From a virus: a DNA stretch of 64,000 nt. The stretch spans positions 1 through 64,000 of the IMG/VR virus record IMGVR_UViG_3300049846_001393. One strand, given 5' to 3'. Positions 16,799 to 27,200 of this stretch are shown here, piece after piece; positions within the stretch are counted from its first letter, which is position 1, and each line of letters opens with the position of its first letter. The notes beneath the pieces are model-generated. The model ran no database searches. It was not told the DNA's origin and saw only the letters and a program-made list of their open reading frames with translations. A program made the translations under genes and the position numbers.

Positions 16799-17239
16799 CT
16801 AAATTGGATTACCAAAGGCTACACCAGTCAACTGCCACTGGACAATAACCTTTTGAGTTGGGGCACCAGTGACGACAACAGCAAGTTCGCAGCCTCTGTA
16901 AATTCTAGAAAATGGAGGATTCTCAACAGTTATCCATCTGCTTACAATTACAGAAACCGTTGGGAAAAAACCATCAACAATAACATCGCCCTCTTGAACT
17001 TCTGCGCCAAAAGTAATCAAAGGCTTTTCAGAGAAAGCGATAGGGAAATCAATTGGCACACGCTTCTCCCCAGAGTTCTTGATAAGAAACTCCCCAGTAA
17101 GAGTAGTGGGACCAGCCGCTGCCGAAGACATAGCAGCAGTCATGTCTTTTGCTATCATTGAGTTTCTAAATTTTTCAACTGCTTGAGCAGGGCTAGGAAA
17201 AGGTCTTTTAAAAACTTGTGCTTCATCACGCCAATCCAT
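16799..17239 (-). CDS. Putative virion structural protein (tail region)
   Basis: A ~146-residue protein. An N-terminal helical stretch (RPFPSPAQAVEKFRNSMIAKDM) may attach to the tail, followed by a beta-rich domain (residues ~45-146) with Val/Ile/Thr strands. Start ATG 17239 has GGAGG seven bases upstream; a TTG at 17245 is too close to that site. It follows the 903-residue tail protein in the same operon. Confidence 0.6.
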   Translation of the reverse strand: MDWRDEAQVFKRPFPSPAQAVEKFRNSMIAKDMTAAMSSAAAGPTTLTGEFLIKNSGEKRVPIDFPIAFSEKPLITFGAEVQEGDVIVDGFFPTVSVIVSRWITVENPPFSRIYRGCELAVVVTGAPTQKVIVQWQLTGVAFGNPI

Positions 17240-17241
17240 AA

Positions 17242-19953
17242 TCAATCCTCCACGTATTTAGTATCTGAAATAGTTTTTTCATCAAAGTTATCAGAATCAA
17301 ACCATACTCTTAAAGTTGCAGAACCAGACTGCAGAGTATCACCATAAATGTTGATAGTGTAAGTTCCCTCATTTAAGTTACCCAAATTTTTGGTATCGCC
17401 AGAAAGTGGAAGATCAAAAGTATTTGAATATGGTGTTGCATCATTCTTGGTTATACTAACGGCACCATTATAAAGAATATCTTCTGAATAAGTAAACCTG
17501 ATCTTTGAATTAATAGCCTGATCAGGCACCACTAGTGTCGCTGTATAACTCCAAGTTGCTCCAGTGAACTCGAAGATATCTAGATTTAGAAAAAGATCAC
17601 CGTCTACAACTACAATATCAGATGAACCTAGTGTATCTAAAATTGCATTAATTTTATCTGTTTCAGAATTATGTATTTTAGTAATTGCTAAAGGTAGTGT
17701 AGTTAAAGTTTTTACATAGTCAATAACATCTGGCCACTCTGCTGCAGTAAAATTACCTTGAATAGCAATAGCGTCAGCAAAAACTGTTGGTGTAGCAGCC
17801 TCAATCCCATTGATAAATGTTTCCAATGCTTCAATATCTCTGGAGTCCATTCTTACACCATTATAAAAAGCATCAGAACCAGAATATCTAGCCATCAATT
17901 TTATATTTGGACCATAAACTTGTATGCCAGGAAAGTTATGGATTTGATCTGCTAAAGCATTAAACATAGTAATATAAGTATTTATATTATGAGAAGGAGA
18001 AGACTGGAATCCCAGAAGATCATTCCAAATAAAAACTTTAGAAGCAGATCCAAAAACTGCAGCAACGCCTGCTGCTAAAGCAAAATTATCAAGCCTAGAA
18101 AAATCTGGAATCAGATTAGCTGTTCTAATCTGATTACCACCAGAATCAAGAATACTATTAGAGTTAGAAACCAAAGAAGCAAACTCTGTAAGTTCATCGC
18201 TTGGATCTGGTATCACAGTTTCTTCACTTTTTTCAGAATAGCTAAAAGCAATGACTTTTGATCCATATCCATCTATTTCAGAATTGATACAATAGTTATA
18301 AAAAGAATTAAGCCAATCAACAATATCAGAGGATAGAGGTGGTGTTGCAGCAGAGCAATTAATGCTAATAGAAATACCAAGTTCCATATATTTATCTAAT
18401 GCCCATGCTCTTACTGGCTCTAGATATGGAATATAAAACTCTGCATTATCATAAACATCAATAGATATGAATACAAGATCCCAATATCTGGCATTATAAT
18501 TTGCATCATCTATCATTAGATTAATTGGATCATTTCCACCAAAATCACTCAAGGAATGCGTGCAAATAAATCCAATATTTAGACCAACAGGAGTCGCTTC
18601 AGCAATTGCTTCATCAAGTTTGTATTTAAACCTTTCCTGAAGACCCAGCCAACCAAGAATCGTATATGTAGAGCCATCAATAAAACTTTTTGGATTTGGA
18701 GCAATACATACCCAAGCAGGACCAGTTAAAGAATCGATATTGTCAATAATATCTCTAAAGTCTGAATCATGAACCTGTGGAGAACCCTCACTCCAGTCAT
18801 TAACAAAAATAATGAAAATAGGAAGAGCATCTTCATCAATAGCATCCTGTCCTAATGTTGGTATATCAGAAATAACATATGGAACAGAAGGAGTAGCCCC
18901 AGGATCTAACTCAATTAAGAAATTTTGAATGCCAACATTTTTAGTGGCAATACTATTAATTTTAGAAACATTATTTACTATAGAGCTGAAACCAGTTCTT
19001 ACGGCAAAGTTATTATATGCAATAGAACCGGGAAAATTTCTTTCCAATATAACATCTGGGCATTCTTCAATATTTATTGCTGTACCAACATTAGCTTTTA
19101 CAAAATCATAAGTTGCAGAATAAAAACTCTGCGAAAGATAGTTACCAGTGCTAGAGTATCCAGAAGTCCAAATATTACTATCAACTGAGAGAACTCCATA
19201 CGACATTCCCCTATCTATGCCACTTGGAATAATTACATCAACATCATTGACAGTTGGATAGTCGCCTTTATCAACAATATTGAATCCTTGAGCAGCACCA
19301 ACATCATAATTAGATACACATTCTCCAGTAACAATTATTCCGGGGATATGTCCAATATCATCAGAAAAAATTTGATTCTGAGAATCAGAAACTAGTATTT
19401 GATAACTACCCCAAGTTACTTTATATCTATCAGAACCATCAAACTGAAAAATTAGATCTTGAGTAGCTGCTACAGTTGAAATATCTACAAGTATAGATTT
19501 AATTTCTGTAAGAACAGAACCATCTGCAGAAATAGAACCAAAGGTCAAAAGTTTTGTAGACTTATTTATAGAACAGTAATAACCATCAGATATGCCAAGT
19601 GAATCTGAAATAGTTAGTGTTATAGAAAAATCAATTGAACTTAGATCAATCTCAACTCTTTGATAAAAACCAGAAGAAGTTATATTTATATCTAAGATTG
19701 CAAATCCCATACCATTAGCAGAACCAAATCTACCGTCAGTAACTCCACAAGCATCTAAAGCTGGATTAAGTATAGAGATGTCAAAAATATCTACAGGATC
19801 AAGAGACTTTGAGCCATTTGACTGTGTTAGAATAGGGGTAGCAGAACCCATCTCAGAGAAAATAAACTCTGCCTGTGGAAAAATATTCGTCGCCATTGAT
19901 CTAGAATCAACATAATTGAAACCAACATCAGCGAACTCTGGTCTAATAGCCAC
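17242..19953 (-). CDS. Large minor tail protein, candidate receptor-binding protein
   Basis: A 903-residue, acidic, beta-rich protein with almost no Cys. Residues ~60-330 are Ser/Ile/Asp-rich strands. Residues ~370-790 alternate strands and helices with segments such as PIFIIFVNDW and WDLVFISIDVYDNAEF, suggesting an enzyme-like or TIM-barrel-like domain. No catalytic pair can be assigned. The final ~130 residues look like a small beta-sandwich. GTG start with AGGAG upstream. Together with its position after the lectin-containing protein, this suggests a tail-tip or fibre component; the exact role is not known. Confidence 0.65.
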   Translation of the reverse strand: MAIRPEFADVGFNYVDSRSMATNIFPQAEFIFSEMGSATPILTQSNGSKSLDPVDIFDISILNPALDACGVTDGRFGSANGMGFAILDINITSSGFYQRVEIDLSSIDFSITLTISDSLGISDGYYCSINKSTKLLTFGSISADGSVLTEIKSILVDISTVAATQDLIFQFDGSDRYKVTWGSYQILVSDSQNQIFSDDIGHIPGIIVTGECVSNYDVGAAQGFNIVDKGDYPTVNDVDVIIPSGIDRGMSYGVLSVDSNIWTSGYSSTGNYLSQSFYSATYDFVKANVGTAINIEECPDVILERNFPGSIAYNNFAVRTGFSSIVNNVSKINSIATKNVGIQNFLIELDPGATPSVPYVISDIPTLGQDAIDEDALPIFIIFVNDWSEGSPQVHDSDFRDIIDNIDSLTGPAWVCIAPNPKSFIDGSTYTILGWLGLQERFKYKLDEAIAEATPVGLNIGFICTHSLSDFGGNDPINLMIDDANYNARYWDLVFISIDVYDNAEFYIPYLEPVRAWALDKYMELGISISINCSAATPPLSSDIVDWLNSFYNYCINSEIDGYGSKVIAFSYSEKSEETVIPDPSDELTEFASLVSNSNSILDSGGNQIRTANLIPDFSRLDNFALAAGVAAVFGSASKVFIWNDLLGFQSSPSHNINTYITMFNALADQIHNFPGIQVYGPNIKLMARYSGSDAFYNGVRMDSRDIEALETFINGIEAATPTVFADAIAIQGNFTAAEWPDVIDYVKTLTTLPLAITKIHNSETDKINAILDTLGSSDIVVVDGDLFLNLDIFEFTGATWSYTATLVVPDQAINSKIRFTYSEDILYNGAVSITKNDATPYSNTFDLPLSGDTKNLGNLNEGTYTINIYGDTLQSGSATLRVWFDSDNFDEKTISDTKYVED

Positions 19954-19961
19954 CTTAACTC

Positions 19962-22900
19962 CTAATTAAATCCACCAGTTAGCGTTATAGGCTCAACACC
20001 AAGACCGCTGAACTGCAATTCCCTATTTGTAATCTGCTGCCATCTATCAACTCGCTCAGAGATAGATACATGACTTATTGGATTATAAACATTATCGCTA
20101 GTAATAACCCAATCATTTTCATCGCCAAGCCAATTGGTTGTAAGACTCATTTCATACTGGCCTGTATCAAGATCCATAGTAGAAGAAACACCTCTAACAT
20201 AATGGATATATGTTTCACTTGTATTTCTTTCAATAATACGAATCTGATCATTTATCTCTATATTAGGATTAGCAACGCATGTAAGGCTTCCAGCTCTCTG
20301 ACTAAACCAAATCTGAAGATTGATGAGTTCGGCCATCAATTTCTGCTCTTCTTTGTCAGTAAAGGTATTATCGATCCAGATTGCTGGACGAATGATATTC
20401 CTTAGAGCGGGAACCCCCGGCCTAATCTCATCATTAGCAGATCCAGGAACGAAACGAACATACGAAGTTGCTCGTGGGTTGTTGGGATCTGGCTGGTCCG
20501 AGCCAATAATAATCTCAGACCTAAGAGAATCACCACCAATGGACACCTGATACTGCTTTAATGTTGTGGTCTCGTTTATTTCTGGGATAAACGGCTCAGC
20601 ACCGGGGGTACTAGAGCTTACTCTGGTATAGTTACCTTCTTCATCATATGTAACATAGATTTTTTGACCATCACCATAGGAATCGAAGTTTCCAGCAGAC
20701 CACCAGTTAGGACTTTCAAACCTTGCCCCACCCTGTTGGTCTATAAAGAAGTTATATCCAACAACCTGCTTAATTTCATTTATACAGTCAATGATAGTTC
20801 TCTTATCAAACTTGTCACCAGTAATATCTTTATCAGTAAAAATACCGGTAGATTCTATATTACCAAAGATAGAAGGTCTATCATTTGCATCTGGAGAACC
20901 GGGATAGCCAACCCAAAGATCAGCACCAGTATCCGTCTGAACACCAAAGAAACCATCATATCTTAGAACAAGCCTAGCGTTAGATCTAGTGTATGTCCTT
21001 GTATTAAATAATGCAGAACCTGCAGCTGAATACACAACAAAATTACCATCTGACTGCATTACAGCATAAGCACCAGAGTTTCCATCAGTCTCGGATTCCC
21101 AAACAACATTTTGAAGAGTAGTGGTACCTCCGACAGTAATGAAATTTCCAGTACCTAAAACTAGATTTCCATCTGTTTGCATAATAAGAGTATAGTCATC
21201 TACCTGCTCATAGCTTCCAGATGCTAAAGTTTTCGTAGCCCAAGATTTAATTGTCTCAATATTTGAGTCATAATAAGTAAAGCCAGACCAGCAAAGCATA
21301 TCTTTAATAATATCAATATATTCTTTAAAATTACCCTGCTTCCAACGGTAACCAGTTTTACCCCACCATCCAGGCTGGCCCCAGAATCTGGCATCATAAC
21401 TAAGAACAGAACCATTAGCAACAAGAACCCAGAAACCCTTACCATCTGGATCTCTAGCCAAATCCCAAACCAAATAACGAAAGAATGACCAATCATTAAC
21501 TTTATCTTCTGGAATCTTAAGATCAATCTGGGGATTATTCTGGTAAACATATGATGTTCCCTGCTTAACAGCGTCACCAAAAGCAGCAATATGACCATCA
21601 GCAAATGCAATCCAATAACCATCACCAGATTTAGTAGAAGTCATGCCATGACACCAGTTGCCATAATCAACACTAAAAGAATCTGCACTATTTTTATTAT
21701 AGATTCTATTTACTAAACCGCCATAATTTTGCACATTTCCAAATGCCCAAACTTGACCAGATCCATCTGTAACCCAAAATCCCATCTTTTTTGGATGAGC
21801 AGCTATAGCAGTTCCCCTTCTAGCCCAATTATATGCAGTAGATGGCTGCTGTCCAACATCAAAGCCAGCAGGACTTTGACCAAAACCTGTACCATAAGGT
21901 TTGCCAAATAGATACTTATAAGTCTTCCCACTATTAATCATTGATGCTGTAACTGAAGTATATGGCGTCTGTGCAAACGATGGAGATGCATCACCAAAAC
22001 CTCTAACACTTCCATCAGAATAAACAACCCAATAACCATTACCAGTATAGGTAACAGCCATATTCATAGCAGCTACGCCAACGAGAGCAAACTGCTCGCC
22101 ACGCCAAGGAACAATATAATGTCCATAATGATTTGCTTCACCAAAAGCATAAACCCTACCACTTGGATCAAGAACCCAATATCCCTCACCAGATGGATGT
22201 GCAGCCATTGAAGTTGCCCCTGGCTTCAAATATGTTCCACCAAGACCGCGAACATAATGAATACCATTCACACCACTAGCATACGGTGGGGATACAAAAT
22301 TTACCGGACCAAAAGCTGTTGAATCAAAATCAGCAGCATCACCAAAACCATGAACATAACCATTGGACTCACAAACCCAATAACCACGAACAGGATGGGA
22401 TTCCATAGCATAAGTCCAAGGAAGTTCCGTGAATGGCACAGAATATTCAGAAGTCTTATTTCCAACAGCCCTAAATACAATATCTCTAATACCACAACGG
22501 TAATTATTTCCAGAACCATCTGCCATACCTGAATAGGTAAGTGGATCTCCAAAAGTAATTCTAATCTGATCAGCTTTATACCAATAAGAACCAAAATCTC
22601 TCAGAACAGATATTTCATTCTCAGCAGGATTTGCAACACCAAAGTCAACAGAAATTTCGCGCTCATTACCATCAGGTGGCATAAGGGGAATCTGAATCTT
22701 CTTAACATAAGGAATAGAGCCGCCATAATCTGGAACAGTTTCTGTACCAAACCAAGAGCCATTATACTTAATAGAAATATATGCAGTATATCCACCAGCC
22801 CAAGGAGTAAAACTCATACCTTGAATACGACGACCGCTACCACCAGTCTTCTCTACATCAAACTCCCACCAAAAATATCCATACCCATTGTTTCCGGTGG

Positions 22901-23810
22901 GCTGGGCTTTAGCTGGAGAAAGTGCATATGTATTCCTATTGCCATCTGAAGCATGACTACCTTTATGACCAAAGATAGAATAATCGTAGGAACCAAAAAT
23001 ATCATCAGTGGCAGAATCTTTATAAATTGCTCTCACTTCACCAAATGAAGCATTGAAAGAACCCTTTGGATCTGGACCAAAAGGAGAATCAAAAGCAGAA
23101 ACACCGGGAGACTTATACTCAATAGGATAAAGACTCTGAGGAACTAGAGGGGGATAGGTGATCTGTTCAAGAAGGAGTCTACCAACATCACGGCATTGAA
23201 TGGTAAGCATTCCATCTGTGCCAGTCGAAATAGAATCAATCAACCAAGCACCCGTTATCATGATATTCTCATCATCAATTGCTTGCTGAACAGAAACGTC
23301 GTTACCGCCATAGCCTTGATATGTTCTAATTAAAGCATTAGGAACAATAACATTTGTCCAATCAAAATCTGGATCATAGGTTCCATCTTTAAGAGTGGCA
23401 CCCTGTCCCGGCTCTTGATTCCATAAAGCCTGCGCCTCAGCAGACTCACCACGCTTAGGCCAAAAATATCCAGGTCGGCCAAGCTGATTAGTGAGTTCAG
23501 GAACAATCACACCAGTAGCAGCACTATTAGAATAGTGCCACTGGTTATACATTGCAATATTGCAAGTTGCAATATCCTGAGAAGTCGAACGCTCAATCTG
23601 AATTGATTTAATATTAGGAATCTCTACCTCAACCTGATCGTTAGCAGAGTCCTGCCAGTAACGAAAAGGTCCACGGACAGAACCATCATAAACCGGGTCT
23701 GTGGTTTTTAGCGTCCAGTCAGGCTCAATCGTAACTCTGCCACAAGGCTTAGTATCACCAATCATTACACCTGAACGAACAATATTATGTATTGTCTGAT
23801 TCAGTCTCAT
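19962..23810 (-). CDS. Tail-tip protein with GYWV repeats and B-lectin domain
   Basis: A 1,282-residue minor tail protein. Residues ~1-250 look like a baseplate-hub type N-terminus. Residues ~475-800 hold at least six GYWV..(D/N)G.V..FGDA units, a beta-propeller-like repeat common in secreted actinobacterial proteins. Residues ~865-975 contain a bulb-type lectin module with MQTDGNLVL, MQSDGNFVVY and LRYDGFFGV (the QxDxNxVxY sugar-binding pattern). The C-terminal part contains LINLQIWFSQRAGSLTCVANPNIEINDQIRI-type strands typical of tail hub proteins. It probably binds host surface glycans during adsorption. It starts 2 bp after the distal-tail-like gene. Confidence 0.8.
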   Translation of the reverse strand: MRLNQTIHNIVRSGVMIGDTKPCGRVTIEPDWTLKTTDPVYDGSVRGPFRYWQDSANDQVEVEIPNIKSIQIERSTSQDIATCNIAMYNQWHYSNSAATGVIVPELTNQLGRPGYFWPKRGESAEAQALWNQEPGQGATLKDGTYDPDFDWTNVIVPNALIRTYQGYGGNDVSVQQAIDDENIMITGAWLIDSISTGTDGMLTIQCRDVGRLLLEQITYPPLVPQSLYPIEYKSPGVSAFDSPFGPDPKGSFNASFGEVRAIYKDSATDDIFGSYDYSIFGHKGSHASDGNRNTYALSPAKAQPTGNNGYGYFWWEFDVEKTGGSGRRIQGMSFTPWAGGYTAYISIKYNGSWFGTETVPDYGGSIPYVKKIQIPLMPPDGNEREISVDFGVANPAENEISVLRDFGSYWYKADQIRITFGDPLTYSGMADGSGNNYRCGIRDIVFRAVGNKTSEYSVPFTELPWTYAMESHPVRGYWVCESNGYVHGFGDAADFDSTAFGPVNFVSPPYASGVNGIHYVRGLGGTYLKPGATSMAAHPSGEGYWVLDPSGRVYAFGEANHYGHYIVPWRGEQFALVGVAAMNMAVTYTGNGYWVVYSDGSVRGFGDASPSFAQTPYTSVTASMINSGKTYKYLFGKPYGTGFGQSPAGFDVGQQPSTAYNWARRGTAIAAHPKKMGFWVTDGSGQVWAFGNVQNYGGLVNRIYNKNSADSFSVDYGNWCHGMTSTKSGDGYWIAFADGHIAAFGDAVKQGTSYVYQNNPQIDLKIPEDKVNDWSFFRYLVWDLARDPDGKGFWVLVANGSVLSYDARFWGQPGWWGKTGYRWKQGNFKEYIDIIKDMLCWSGFTYYDSNIETIKSWATKTLASGSYEQVDDYTLIMQTDGNLVLGTGNFITVGGTTTLQNVVWESETDGNSGAYAVMQSDGNFVVYSAAGSALFNTRTYTRSNARLVLRYDGFFGVQTDTGADLWVGYPGSPDANDRPSIFGNIESTGIFTDKDITGDKFDKRTIIDCINEIKQVVGYNFFIDQQGGARFESPNWWSAGNFDSYGDGQKIYVTYDEEGNYTRVSSSTPGAEPFIPEINETTTLKQYQVSIGGDSLRSEIIIGSDQPDPNNPRATSYVRFVPGSANDEIRPGVPALRNIIRPAIWIDNTFTDKEEQKLMAELINLQIWFSQRAGSLTCVANPNIEINDQIRIIERNTSETYIHYVRGVSSTMDLDTGQYEMSLTTNWLGDENDWVITSDNVYNPISHVSISERVDRWQQITNRELQFSGLGVEPITLTGGFN
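21390..22400 (-). repeat. Coding repeats encoding six GYWV/FGDA units
   Basis: Inside the tail-tip gene the core G-(Y/F)-W-(V/I)-x4-(D/N/S)-G-x-V-x-(G/A)-F-G recurs near 22370, 22180, 22035, 21765, 21600 and 21425. Units are separated by irregular linkers of about 45-90 residues, as expected for propeller blades or domain repeats rather than recent tandem duplication. Confidence 0.75.
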
Positions 23811-23812
23811 AA

Positions 23813-24193
23813 TTACCAGTCCAAGACAATAGCTTCAATAGAGTAATTATGACGCCAAGGATAGTTAATTGATCTTACCCTCGTTGGGTTGAAACTTTTA
23901 ATATAAATCCAGAACTCTCTACCGAGATCATCAGTCAAACGAATCTGATTTCTTTTTAGATACCAATCATTAAGAGTATTAAACTGGCTTTCAGTTAAGA
24001 TTGTACCAGAGAAAGAAAGACTTGCAGGACTCTCTCTGCCCTCAAAAGCAAGAGTCTGGCCGTTAGGGGCAGCCGTAGCCTCATAAGAAATATTCTTAGA
24101 TCTACTTGGATACCCGCCATCATTAGGATTAATTTCCCAATTATAAGTCTCATTACCTACTGGATCATAAAATTCCCACGCAACTCTTGGCAT
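23813..24193 (-). CDS. Distal tail-like protein
   Basis: A 126-residue protein in the usual distal-tail position immediately after the tape measure. It has a Trp/Tyr-rich N-terminus, a central segment with ESPASLSFSGTILTESQFNTLNDWY and a C-terminal RHNYSIEAIVLDW. This resembles small Dit/tail-hub connector proteins in which a strand pair frames a short helix. AGGAGTTAAG precedes ATG 24193, the same leader as before the 903-residue tail protein. It probably joins the tail tube to the tip complex. Confidence 0.65.
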   Translation of the reverse strand: MPRVAWEFYDPVGNETYNWEINPNDGGYPSRSKNISYEATAAPNGQTLAFEGRESPASLSFSGTILTESQFNTLNDWYLKRNQIRLTDDLGREFWIYIKSFNPTRVRSINYPWRHNYSIEAIVLDW

Positions 24194-24201
24194 CTTAACT
24201 C

Positions 24202-27200
24202 CTAGTACCTTCTAGATTCCAAACCTGATGTGCCAACATTCATGGCCTTAGCAAGAGAATCAACAACCTGACCCTCACTCATACCATTGTTAACGACAAC
24301 CTGAACTTGGATATTACGATTATCCTGATAGCCAACAGATGGACCATTTGCACCACCGCTGACATTACCAAACTGGCCGGACTGATTTAACCTACGAACC
24401 TCATAGAGAGTAGGAAGCATAAGGCTTGTTGGAAGATTAGCCTGAAGATTGCCACTAATGTCGTCTTTAAGATTCTTGATAGTAACCTCAAGATCTCTGA
24501 ACTGCTTAGTGCCAGGGATAAGAGTAGACTTCAAACCCTCAAGATAATTAGCATACTCAGTCTTAGTGATCTGGTCAGTATCCAATAGATACTTGTATTC
24601 ATCAAGCTTACCCTGGAAGATAGCGTCACGAGCAGCCTTCTCAGCAGAAATAACACCAGCCCTTAGATTATTAATTTCTGCAGCACCCTTACCGGCATTA
24701 ATTGCCTGAGCCAACTGCTCTCTAGCAGCAGCCGCGGCAACCTGAGCAGCACCAATATCATCACCAATAGCAGCCAACTCTGCCTGACGAAGGCTGAACT
24801 GCGAATTACGAACGTCATTCATTGCGTTCGTCATTGCTCTCTGAGCATCAATTAACTGTCTTTGTGCAGCAATTCTTTCATCGTTAGTCTTTGCTTCAGC
24901 CAGCAACTGCTGTGCAAGGGTAAGGTCATACTGAGCGTCCTGAACAGGATCTTCTGTCTGAGCCTTAGCAAGATCAAACATCGCCTCCCTTCTTCTCTTA
25001 AACGCTTCACGCTGAGCACGCTCTGCTGCAATAAGTTCCATCCAAGCCTGCATACGCTCTTCTGGGCCAACAGCATTTGCCATATTCATTCTGGCAATAT
25101 TTACATCATACTGAGCCTGATCAAGACTGTCCTGTGATCCAAGAGCCTTTAGAAGCTGAGCAAACGTTTTAGCTCTGTTATTTATATTATCCCTAAGAGC
25201 AGCGCGTGCTGCAATCTGTGCAGCAACAGCATTAGCAGCGCCCTCCTTGTCGTTTGCAGCAACAGCAGCAGCATAATCCTTATTAGCTTGATCAAGATCA
25301 AGAACAGCCTGAGCGACAGAATCCTTGTTTGCAGCAGCCTGAGCCTTAGCAATACCACGAACAGCATCAGCAACAGCCTTAGCAGCATCAATCACAGCCT
25401 GCTTAGCTTCACGACGTTTAGCATCTAACTCATCAAGAGTCTGGGCATCCAAACCATCAGCAACAGCTTTTTGGTAATCTTTTTCTGCCTGCTGAGCATC
25501 CATCATCGCTTTAGCTACAGAATCTTTGTTTGCTTTGGCTTTGTTTAGATTTGTTGCAGCTTGAGCTCTTTGCTGGTATGCGGAGAACTGTGCTTTCTTA
25601 TCATTAACCTCATTGCCAGTATCGCCAGGAAGCTTTCCAGTAGTATTAATACTATTAATAATGGCATTTGCGCCAGAAATAGCCTGATCATATGCCTGAA
25701 CTGTTGGATCATTAGCTTTAGCTCCAGTCATCTCCATGAATAGAGCGCGTTGAGTTTCGAGATCCTTCTTTCGCTTCTCCATCATTGCTTTAACTTGATC
25801 AATTGATAGTGATCCATTACTTAAAGCAGTTGTTATAAATGTTATAAAGTCATCAGCAGTTTCACCAAAAGCAGTTTCCCAACCCTTAGTAAATGTAGAC
25901 CAGTTACCAACCAAAGTTCCAAGCTGACCCTTAATAGCAGCAACTCTAGTTTCAATAGGAATTTTTATTGGCCTACCAGCAATCTCTGCAGCCTCCTCGG
26001 CAGTGGCTGCATTCTGAATCATGGCAATGGCCATCTCTTTTTGAGTCTGAACAAGCTCAAGTGCAGCTTTGCGAAGATCTTCTCCAGTTAAACCAGAATT
26101 AATTGCAGTTTGAATAGCTGCAGCCTTCTGCATAATACCAGCTATTGTTGTTGGATCGCTAGTAAGATTGATAATATCAAGAGTTGCAGTTAAAGCCTTC
26201 TGAGCTTGCTCATTAACAAAACCGTTTATAGTTTTATCAATATTGAATAGCTGTTCATATAAAAGTTTTTTATTACCAGTAACTTTAGGATCATTAATCT
26301 TAGCAAGAATAGATGCTCTTAACTCATTCAAACCAGCAAGATATGATTCTGGAGAAATTCTACCAAGATCAAGATCTTTTTGTAGCTGTTCAAGAGACTT
26401 CAGAGAAGCAGCGGCAGCGTCATCAAGAAGACCATTAGCCTCAAGTAATGCCTTTACCCTAGGATCATTCTCCCCAAGTTCAATAATTTTATCAAGAACC
26501 TCTTTAGCCTGTTTCTGTTCTGCATCTGTATATTTTCTATCCTTATCCTGTACTATTTCTTCCAATGCTTTAGTTGGATTAGCTGAACCAAGAGCAGAAG
26601 CAATATCTCCATCAAGATTATTTAGATTAAAACCTAGAGCTTCAGAAATTTTTGTGAGTCTCTCTAAGGCGGCTGCTCTAAGCGCATCACCAGCATCAGC
26701 CAAATCTTGGTCAAACTGGAAAGCCCTAGAATCACCAAGTCTACCCTCACCAGCATAAGCATTTCTAATATATGCCTCTACGTTAAATTTACCCTTATTA
26801 GTGCCAGTTTTAATTCTGGCTTTATCTGCTGCTTGCTTTGATTTTTCTTCAGCCTTCTGCTGAGCTGGGCCTACTCCGACATTGCCAGCTGGATTGATAT
26901 CAATTCCCCCAGCAGTAATTCCTTCATCAGCAATTACATTTGGAAGAGCATTAGCACCACTAAGTCCAGAAATTCTTTCCAAGAAGAAGTTTACAGCAGA
27001 CTGCTGATTAGCTAAAATATCTAATATTCTCTGCTCATTTTCATCAAATGCAGACTTAGCAAAAGCAAGAGCCTGAGCATACTCTGCCTCACTTTCATAT
27101 CTTGCACCAGTAAAGAATCCAGATAAACGTGCACCAATACTTATACCAGCATTAACCTCTCTAAGATCTCGAGCCTTAGCTTCAAGATCTGCAATAGAAG

